Assembly: GCA_004380135.1 (NCBI GenBank)
Contig: QXCR01000282.1
Location: 1 to 24,132, forward strand
From: Stemphylium vesicarium
Lineage: Eukaryota; Ascomycota; Dothideomycetes; Pleosporales; Pleosporaceae
Direction: 5' to 3'
DNA length: 24,132 nucleotides
Below are positions 16,966 through 24,132 of this stretch, in pieces; position 1 is the stretch's first letter, and the number at the start of each line of letters is the position of its first letter. The translations under genes and the position numbers were made by a program. A model generated the notes under the pieces. The model did no database searches. It was not told the DNA's origin and saw only the letters and a list, made by a program, of their open reading frames with translations.

Positions 16966-17569
16966 ATGCCATCAGATAAAGATCGACTATACATTGCTCT
17001 TTACGCTCGTAGCGGAGCACCAAAAATGCCTGGTGGCGAGGATAAGTAGGTATCCTTCGATTGTAGTTTGGACACACCTAAAGTCGAACAGATATCACTG
17101 GGCATTTCTCATTGGCCCAAAGAGCGAAGGAGCTTCTGCGAGTGGGAGACGCTGCCATGTGAAGGAGTTCCTGCAAATGGTTGATGGAAAGCCTCAGAAT
17201 ACCTGGGCTTACGAGAATCTCGAAATAACTCTGCAACCAACTTCTGCCATTTTGGTTAGGATTGCGATTGGCAAAGTTGCAGATGGAGCACGACTTATGG
17301 AAGCTTTTGCCAGAACTCCCATACGTGCAGGATACGCGGGATACGAGAGTTGGAATTGTGTTTCGTGGGTTCAAGAGGCTCTCGCTTGGGCAGCTCATGA
17401 CGGAAAAGCGTTAGGGACTTGTCATACTGACTGGGATTTTGTGAGGAGCACTGCGATGTGGTACGTTGGAAAGAAGGCTGCTGACCACCGTTTTGATGGA
17501 CAAGGGCAGTTTGACACAAGCAAGGTAGCAACGTGGGACGCCATAGAGGGGAAAGAACTTGTTGCTTAA
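16966..17569 (+). CDS. DUF6914-like fungal protein, two exons
   Basis: Exon 1 is 16966-17045 and exon 2 is 17092-17569. The 46-bp intron (GTAGGT...GAACAG) is phase 2 and restores the continuous motif GEDKYHWAFLIGPKSEG. The product is 185 aa. Conserved-looking pieces are RLYIALYARSGAP (about 7-19), YHWAFLIGPK, a strand-rich centre ending ILVRIAIGKV, then WNCVSWVQEALAWAA with an invariant-type Cys, GTCHTDWDFV, and a charged tail. This is the pattern I know from small fungal proteins grouped as DUF6914, whose function is undetermined; the YHW...WNC arrangement suggests a compact enzyme-like fold, but that is inference. Without the intron the exon-2 frame would appear to begin at a TTG near 16994, giving a wrong N-terminus. 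The stop lies 13 bp from the stop of the convergent APH-like gene. Confidence 0.78.
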
Positions 17570-17582
17570 AGTACACAGGAGA

Positions 17583-18449
17583 TCAGACTTCGCCAAAGTA
17601 TTTACGCCTCAGTTTCTCCATATTTAGTTCCTCCTCCTGCACGTCTAGAAAGTTTCCCACTTCGTTCTGCCAGAAATAATTTTGGGGGTTGGCGTGCCAT
17701 GCCATTGTGAACTCCCAGTAATAAGGTAGCCACCCTGCAGTATCCCAATCAATGATACCAACTACCTTGTCATCGCGGATAAGGATATTGAGGCTGCTGA
17801 GATCACCGTGTGTGAGGACTGGTGCGCGCTGTACTGACTCATGAAATGTAATAAGTCGTTTGAGCTCCAAGATAGCAACAGTGCTCAATGAGTTTGGTAC
17901 CTCAAGAGACTCAAGAGTCACGTTGTTCCTAAGTGACAAGTGGAAATCGGTGATAGTGCGAAAAGGTCCCCAGGAAGATGGTTGAAGTCGACAATCATGG
18001 ATAGGGCCACTGGATATGCTGGAGACGCCATCGGTTTGGCCAGGCACAGATCGAAGTTCTTGTATCATCTGTTTAAGCTGGTTGAATATCAACGACTTTG
18101 ACGTATTCGATAGCAAACGCCACCTGCTCGCTACAGTCTCGCCGCGGATTCTTTCCATAAGTATATAGGTTCTGCCGCGGTGTGTAAAGGCGCAGTAAAC
18201 TTTTGGTACAGGAATTGAGGTATGTCTTGCGATAAATCGCATAGTATTTGCCTCGGATAGAGTGACAGAGTTCCCAAGTTTGATACAGAAGTTCTGGAAA
18301 AATATGACGCTACTAGAGTGGGTAAAGAGCTTGCTCGCATACTTCCGTACTGCCAGGTTGACGACTGTCAGCGTGAAGATCCGTAGTGCTTTTGCCCTCC
18401 ACCATGATTCAATCTGGGGATTCTCGGTTATCGGGGGGTCCATAGGCAT
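17583..18449 (-). CDS. APH/choline-kinase-like phosphotransferase
   Basis: Intronless frame of 288 aa from ATG 18449 to the stop at 17583. It has the protein-kinase-like fold signature of the APH family. CIKLG (K57) and SEANTMRF (E66) lie in the N-lobe, with SIPVPKVY and YILMERIRGET as the hinge. THGDLSSLNILI carries the catalytic loop (D216, N221) and GIIDWDTAGW the metal-binding Asp (D234). WGPFRTITDFHLSLR is characteristic of the fungal branch. These proteins are often called aminoglycoside phosphotransferases, but a fungal member is more likely to act on a small metabolite or a protein. All key residues are present, so it is probably active. It converges on the DUF6914-like gene with 13 bp between stop codons, so the transcripts very probably overlap at their 3' ends. 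Confidence 0.9.
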   Translation of the reverse strand: MPMDPPITENPQIESWWRAKALRIFTLTVVNLAVRKYASKLFTHSSSVIFFQNFCIKLGNSVTLSEANTMRFIARHTSIPVPKVYCAFTHRGRTYILMERIRGETVASRWRLLSNTSKSLIFNQLKQMIQELRSVPGQTDGVSSISSGPIHDCRLQPSSWGPFRTITDFHLSLRNNVTLESLEVPNSLSTVAILELKRLITFHESVQRAPVLTHGDLSSLNILIRDDKVVGIIDWDTAGWLPYYWEFTMAWHANPQNYFWQNEVGNFLDVQEEELNMEKLRRKYFGEV

Positions 18450-18952
18450 CCTGTAACACAGTGTACACTAGCGGGGTATGATAAGTGACACGACGATGCG
18501 TAAAGTTTGCTAGCAGGCGGGTGCGTTCACGATGGATTTCCGAAAGTTGAAGGCGACGTGTTGAGGAATGTGATATTTGGTGTGGTTGCGACAAAGCCAG
18601 AATAGCGCGTTTGAAAGTATGCACAGGCTGCAGATGGCAGGATGATGGCAGGATGATGGCAGCAAGATGGAGAAACACAGCGGTTAGAAAAGGATGGCAT
18701 AAGAGCGTGGAAGCTTCGGATGCCGACCTAGGCTGCGCCAAGAGTTTCCATGCCAAGGCATTTATGCACGCGCTAGATGCCGTTCTGGACAGGCTAATAG
18801 GTCTTAGGACAGATTCGCGCGAGCACAGGCACTCCCCACTCATCCTGTTCACATCACACAACTCTATTAATAGTTACACAGTGATTGGCGATTACGCCTG
18901 CAGGCCGCATTCCAAAAATCGAGTCGTCATTAGATTGGGGAGTGACAATGCT
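18450..18952. other. intergenic stretch upstream of the APH-like gene
   Basis: Presumed promoter of the minus-strand APH-like gene on the left. A small tandem repeat (GGATGATGGCA-like unit, about 18635-18662) is visible. Long frames on both strands (18409-18861 minus, 18611-19171 plus) have no known domain in this stretch. Confidence 0.5.
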
Positions 18953-19124
18953 ATGCAGGAGGCAGCAGAAGCCACGGCATCCACAAGTACCTTGAGACGT
19001 GGCCGAAAGCGAAAGAGTGCTGGTCCATCGGGTGCCAAAAGGCAAGGTCGTAAGAGTGAGCGATCTTCCGGCATTAGAAGCCACAGAAGCGCGATGGATG
19101 GCACCAGTTGCACAAATGTATTAA
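18953..19124 (+). pseudogene. second pogo-type transposase C-terminal tail relic
   Basis: The plus frame reads MQEAAEATAST, then LRRGRKRKSAGPSG. A frameshift near 19040 leads to a frame reading PKGKVVRVSDLP and ARWMAPVAQMY followed by TAA at 19122. The basic RGRKRKS block and the -AP-x-A-x-MY-stop ending are shared with the relic at 13773-14075, although the sequences are clearly different copies. The DDE core is absent. Non-functional. Confidence 0.6.
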
Positions 19125-19152
19125 GGTGCGTCCCTAGGTACGGAGACGCACC
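19125..19152. repeat. 8-bp inverted repeat (hairpin) just after the pogo tail
   Basis: GGTGCGTC (19125-19132) and GACGCACC (19145-19152) can form an 8-bp stem with a 12-base loop, starting directly after the TAA of the pogo tail. It may be part of the element's terminal repeat. Confidence 0.55.
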
Positions 19153-20465
19153 CCGCTACGAGACAGATTAGTACTTCGGAACTTCGGCTTCTTTGATGTG
19201 CAAAACTGTAGAGTCGTTGTTCATACAGGATGTTGATAGGCTTACCCTCCTCCTTCAGATCAACAGGCTCCGACAAGGACCTTTGCAGTGCTGGTCTTGC
19301 TGTTGATCGCTTCGTCGACGGCGTCAAACGAGCTTCAGCAATGACACCCTGTTTGCTTAGCTCTTCGAAGGTGCTTCGGAATATCGGAAGGCTGGGTGGG
19401 AAGCGCGTTCAATGACGTTCATATCCTCAGACTTTGCACATGACTTTGCACATAGGCGTGTGCATGCTCGGACCTGCATTAGCGCGTCGACTGACTCTTG
19501 TGTCTCATGGTAATAAATTAAGCGCTAACTTATTCCAGGCATAATTATAGACATACGACCTCAGCTCACGATGCGAAGACGAGGCTGCGTAAAGAATCGT
19601 GTTCACGTGTTGATCGCATCAGACACTACCCGTCCGGCATCAGCCTGTGTACTCCCTCTGCCGCATGCGCAACGGACGTCTTCTTATACTCCGCTTCATC
19701 CGTCCTCGCCATGTCCGCCTGCATCAAGCGCAGGTCTGTCGGCTGCAACAACGTCGCATGCCTTGGTGTTAGAGGAGGCCTTAACAGAAGTACCGGAGAA
19801 GCTCCCGCTGGCTGAGAAGGCAGTGTTCGCGCAGCCCTCGAAGGCTTTCGACAAGCGTACCGTGCTCTCACATGTACAGTAATTACTTAGCGATTGCGTC
19901 TCCCGTTCGAACGCAGTTGCGCTGTTGTGTGCGCTAATTACACGGCGAGCAGGGACCATGGCGTCCCACTTTACCCATCAAGCCTAGCGTCAGCCTGCCA
20001 GCACACGTGCAATAATGAACATACACAGGGCTTTAGCACAACCCTCCGCGAAGCGTAAACCTCGCACGCAATACATAATAGTCTTATAAGATTAATGATA
20101 CAGTACTGTAAGTATTATACCTGGTTCTGTCTTAACCTGTGGGAGACGGCGGTAGACCCAATTAAGCCCACGCTCGCCGCGAACCATATGACAGGGACTT
20201 GACGATTCTATCGCGTAAAACAGATGCCAGGTAGATTGAACTAAAAATCCAAACTGCAATCTACAATATAATAGAAGTGGCAACTGAACCACATCTGAAA
20301 AGACGAACAGTGCATGAAAAGCACAACAAGGATAGCTGTCAGGCCGTGTCAGGCCAGGATGACGATATATACTATCCTGCTCCATGATCAGTAGTTTACT
20401 GATCATACGTACCTTTTGGTTGCATGGCGTAGTGGTGCAGGGCTGCGTCCTGACAATAGCTGCAT
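19153..20465. other. long intergenic stretch downstream of the NACHT-ankyrin gene
   Basis: 1.3 kb without a recognisable gene. The largest frames (19571-19882 plus, 19696-19959 minus, 20092-20406 minus) have no domain features. A short direct repeat GACTTTGCACAT is duplicated at about 19431-19455. The 3' UTR of the minus-strand gene ending at 20466 must lie at the right edge. Confidence 0.5.
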
Positions 20466-23400
20466 CTAGCCCTCTGTAGCTCTAAAAGCTGCTTGACTGA
20501 CACTCGATTCCGACAAAAGCCTCGTGCTTCTGTCCCAACGTCCAGAATCATAGATTTGTGGGTCATGGTCTTTCGATGCCATTTCTGCTGCGTGCTGCAG
20601 CGCTGTTTTTCCAAACGCGTCCTCTGCATTTATCTGAACGCAGACAACATAGAGAAGATAGCGCAGAGATTCTTCCGTAATGGATCCGCTGATCGCAGAA
20701 CAGTGTAATATTGTCCTGCTTTGTAAGTCTTTCTGCGTCAGATCGACACTGTGTTCCCTCATGATCTCCAAAACTTGAGCTTCGCATTCCAACGTTGAAG
20801 CGTACCAGTGTCCTAGATTTTGACCATTTTTGTCGACAAACAAGGAGTTTCCTTTGACGGAAAGCATCAAACGGCAGATGCTAGCATTTATTCCTAGCCA
20901 ATACCCTTCGAGGTAGCTTGCCAACGGTGAAACACCAGATACGTCCAGCTCTGAACCATCCACCCCCTTGTCAAGCAGCAACTGTACCGTCTCAATCTGA
21001 ACGTTGAAGGTCTTAGATAATAGGTGATGGAGCGAGTTTCTACCCCAAGTGTCCTTCGACGACACTAGGCTTTGTCTTGTTGTCGCAGCTGTTTCTAGAA
21101 GAAGGGTAATTGTTTCATAGTTTCCACCTTGTGCAGCGTAGTGAAGAGCATTGAGTCCCTCATTGTCCGTCAAGATAGGCTCAACTCCTAGAGAAAGTAG
21201 AACAGCGACCGCGTCGTGGTCGCCAGCTCGGCTGGCAAGATGCAGTGCGTTTTGCTGCTTCAAGTTCCTTTCGAACGGATTTGCTCCTCTAGACACTAGT
21301 TTCTTGACCATCCACTCACTTCCCAATTCTCCATACTCGACGCAGTGCAAAGGGTGCTCATGCTGATAGTCTCTGATCGTCAGACTAGTTCTCGCATCTG
21401 CGAGCAGAGCATCAAGAACGCCTTTGCGATGCGTTGTTATATCCGCATAAATTGCATCGATGTCGTCTTCTTCGAAGTCCAGCAAATCCAACAAGCATTC
21501 TACCCTCCAGTGCGGGCTGGTCCAATCGTCGTCATACTTTGGTCCGTGCAGGGTCTTACGTAACGTGAGATGCATCGGGGACTCGTTGTATTCGGACAGA
21601 GCGTTCGGATCAGCGCCACGCTTCAGAAGCAACATAGTCATGACTGCGTTGCCAGTCAAGGCCGCGAAGTGTAAAGGCGTCAGACCAGCTGGAATGCACG
21701 AAATGTCAGGCTCGGACTCCGGAACCGATAACCGGTAAAAGGTGTCGGTCTTCACAGTGTTCCGAGACCACGACTTTCGATAGACACGGGCATCAATAGA
21801 CAGACCATTGTCAAGAAGCAATCCTATTATGGATTTGTGGCCGAACTTGACGCTGTAATGTAGTGGAGTCATGTTCTTGATGTCGATCGTGTCTGCCGGA
21901 CAGCCTTGTGAGAGCAGAAGCTCGACAAGACTGAGGCTACAATACGCGCTGTTGGTAGCATGATGCAAAACACTTTTTCTCTGGCTATCGTGTCGCGAGG
22001 CATCAGCGTTGTTGTTGAGTAGGAGCTCGACAGTGGCTATATGGCTCTCAGCTGCAGCCGCATTGAGAGCGTTGTTATAGAGACCGCCCTGCTTGTTGAC
22101 ATCAGCACCATTATCTAGGAGCAGCTGTACTATCGCCTGGTGACCTGCAGCCGAAGCTGACTGGAGCGCATTGCCGTATTTACCACCTTGCGCGTTGACA
22201 TCTGCCTTATTTTCGAGTAGCATCTTGACTACCAGCTCGTGGCCTTCGTATGAAGCTGTTTGGAGTGGGTTACCATGATATCCATTTTGTGCATCGATAT
22301 TAGCGCCGGCTTTGAGCAGAATCCAGACTACCTGCTTGTGCCCTTTGAATGAAGCTGCATGGAGTGCGTTGCCGTAGTATCCGCCTCGTGTGTTGACCTC
22401 AGCGCCTTGGTCCAGCAATAGCCTCGTAATCTTATGCAGGCCTAAAAGCGCTGCGTAGTAAAGCGGCGCTGCTATGCTTTCCAGACCTTCGCTTAGATTT
22501 GGTTGCATCCAAGGACTGTCCGGATTATACAACTGGATCCAGGTGAGGTATGCGGGGTTTTCTGTCGACAAGAGACCTATCGCTGGCTGACTCAATGTTT
22601 CTATGTCTTCTCCTGCCTGTCGAAGATGACTGCTCCAGAACTCTGCCGCATACCGTGCCAGCGCCGATGTCTGAATAACTTCTTTCGATAATGGTCGCTG
22701 TAACTGTAGCAAATACTTAAGACAACCATCCATCATCACACCGTGACATTTGGCTTCATGCATATTATATTGCTTTACTGGACCCTGCTTGATCCTGTCA
22801 GACACAAGGTATTCCTGGACAGAATAGTGTGCCAGAGTAATAATCCGTTGGGCAGGGTCCGATCTTCCTTCAGCCTGAATTGTTGAAATTGTGACCAAAC
22901 TCGAGCAAATGTTCAGCGCTTCTAGCGGATCTTCTAGCATTTCATCACGGTCGAACGCTGGGTCGCGCGACACGTCGATAGCGACAACTTCAGCAACTTC
23001 TCTAACAGAGAGCGGCCTGGCAGAGAACGTTAGCCACTGTAGGATGCGCGTCGCGTATACGCAATCCTCCTCGCTAATAGCGGAGAGAATGCGGTCGTAT
23101 GTCTGATCTAGCGTTTGCGGCAAAGTGGCGAGGGAATTGTGCAGCATCATTAGATTGCGACACTTTGCCAACGTGTCTAACTGGCATACAGCCCATCGAA
23201 ACATGCACTATCGTCAGCTTTGACTCTATAAAGAACTTCTTAAACACGTACATCCCGCGGGCTCCGCGCATTAGTGCAGCCTCGATCTTTTGCCTGACAG
23301 CAGCGTCTTTGTTCCATTTTGCCAGGGTCTTACCGTTAGACAGCCTTTGTTGAATATATCGCTGTATGTCCCCGTCCACTACGTCCCTCTGAAGACAGAT

Positions 23401-24132
23401 AGTGTCCTCTTCCTTGACATAACTGTTCAAAGAGCTTTCGATATCCCGCTCTTTGCGGCTGGTCATGAGCAGATGTACGTTGCCAAGCTGCCATGCAGCA
23501 ACTGTCTCAAGCACGTCCATCAGCTCTTGGCGTTGTGTGCATTCGTCGAGCGCGTCGAGAACGATGTAGGCATGCGTAAACTGTTGTATCACCTGTGCTG
23601 TCAGTTCGAGAAGCGCATGCAGTGATGGCTGTCGGTGTCCGTTTTCACAAGCCGAGAACAATGCATCCACGCCCTTGGTTATCTTAACCGAATGCTGCAG
23701 GAGCTGGCGGAGCAACGAGCGGAATATCAGCTCTGGGTCCTGCTTTTGTGTATCGTTGAAGTCGAAATAGAAGTACGCCACCACCATACTAGCGTTATCG
23801 CGGCAGTGTTGCAGCAAGTGATCGATGACTGTTGAGCTTAGGATGGTCTTTCCACATCCTGGGATCCCATAGAGCCATAGTCGCGACGCTGCACTTGCCT
23901 TCCATTTAGTGAAGCTTGCGGTGTCTAGCAGCCAAAGTCCAGTCTTAGCCTGCCGCTGCTTGTGCGCTTTGTGGTAGTTTGTGGACGGATCAGGAGCCGA
24001 AAGCCAGCTGTAGATTTTGCCACGCCTCTCTTCTTGACCTCGACTGCGAAGCTCGGTACTGTTCGTAAAAGCACCTGCGACGTCCTCGGAAGCAACCTCT
24101 ATCTCCTTCTTTAGTCGCTTTAGTGCCTTCTC
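20466..24132 (-). CDS. NACHT-ankyrin repeat STAND protein (5' end beyond the window)
   Basis: Exon A is 24132-23248 (295 codons, continuing beyond the edge) and exon B is 23207-20466 (913 aa plus stop), so at least 1208 aa. Walker A is LYGIPGCGKT (GIPGCGKT at 23868-23845) and Walker B is IVLDALDEC, marking a NACHT NTPase. The winged-helix-like region follows (LATLPQTLDQTYDRIL, ITLAHYSVQEYLVS). Then come about 15 ankyrin repeats from roughly 22500 down to 20530. Repeats 2-4 share the GG-x-YGNALxxAS / GHxxVVxxLL pattern closely; later ones are more diverged. Such fungal NLR-like proteins oligomerise when the repeats sense a ligand and then activate an N-terminal effector domain, often in incompatibility or defence. 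The effector type is not visible. The 40-bp intron (GTGTTT...GATAG, 23247-23208) keeps frame but adds three residues (YCM) at the normally continuous GMFRW site, so the splice is uncertain. Confidence 0.93.

Noticed and set aside
16994..17045. N-terminus starting at a TTG for the DUF6914-like protein
   Set aside because: An ATG at 16966 in another frame plus a 46-bp intron restores the conserved YHWAFLIG motif, so the TTG-derived residues are intronic or out of frame.
18409..18861. 150-codon minus frame upstream of the APH-like gene
   Set aside because: Overlaps the APH start in another frame and contains no recognisable motif.
19571..19882. 103-codon plus frame
   Set aside because: Low-complexity Pro/Ser/Ala composition, overlapped by minus frames of similar length; no support.

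Overview
This is nuclear DNA of a filamentous ascomycete, most likely a Dothideomycete (Pleosporales-like). The genes have short phase-consistent introns (40-82 bp, GT...AG, several with CTAAC/CTGAC-type branch sites). The families are typical of such fungi: FunK1 kinase, NACHT-ankyrin STAND protein, HET, BTB, fungal APH-like kinase and pogo/hAT/Tc1 relics. The class is inferred from protein style, not from a marker gene. Nothing bacterial, viral or organellar was seen, and I found no RNA genes.

Layout, left to right: (1) 1-1266 is a relic zone. It holds the N-terminus of a pogo-type transposase running off the left edge, a 22-bp minisatellite, a truncated DUF4470-type relic and a possible Cys2 zinc-finger relic. 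(2) 1882-3057 is an intact two-exon FtsJ-like methyltransferase. (3) 3257-4529 is a short hAT element with inverted ends and an internally deleted but open transposase frame. It abuts an ankyrin-repeat relic (4532-4828) and a (CA)15 microsatellite. (4) 5256-7440 (minus) is a four-exon CCCH zinc-finger protein of 665 aa. (5) 8027-8901 (minus) is a four-helix membrane protein with a Q/P-rich tail, interrupted by one in-frame TAG. (6) 10050-12143 is a FunK1 protein kinase. (7) 12537-13115 (minus) is a small two-exon protein with two C-x-C zinc fingers. (8) 13773-16118 is a second relic zone: a pogo tail, a frameshifted BTB gene, a HET start and a Tc1/mariner tail. (9) 16966-18449 is a tail-to-tail pair, a DUF6914-like protein and an APH-like kinase, with stop codons 13 bp apart. 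(10) 18953-19152 is another pogo tail with a small hairpin. (11) 20466-24132 (minus) is the 3' part of a large NACHT-ankyrin protein whose start lies beyond the right edge.

The window reads as an accessory, transposon-eroded compartment in which intact genes alternate with broken members of the self/non-self recognition type (NACHT-ANK, HET, BTB). No operon-like cooperation is expected in a fungus. The only close pairing is the DUF6914/APH convergent pair. I did not find a clearly new multi-gene system. The most interesting objects are the hAT derivative with a fused N-terminal/dimerisation frame and elaborate palindromic ends, the C-x-C twin-finger protein, the uncharacterised CCCH protein, and the NACHT-ANK gene with a near-identical repeat block and an awkward intron.
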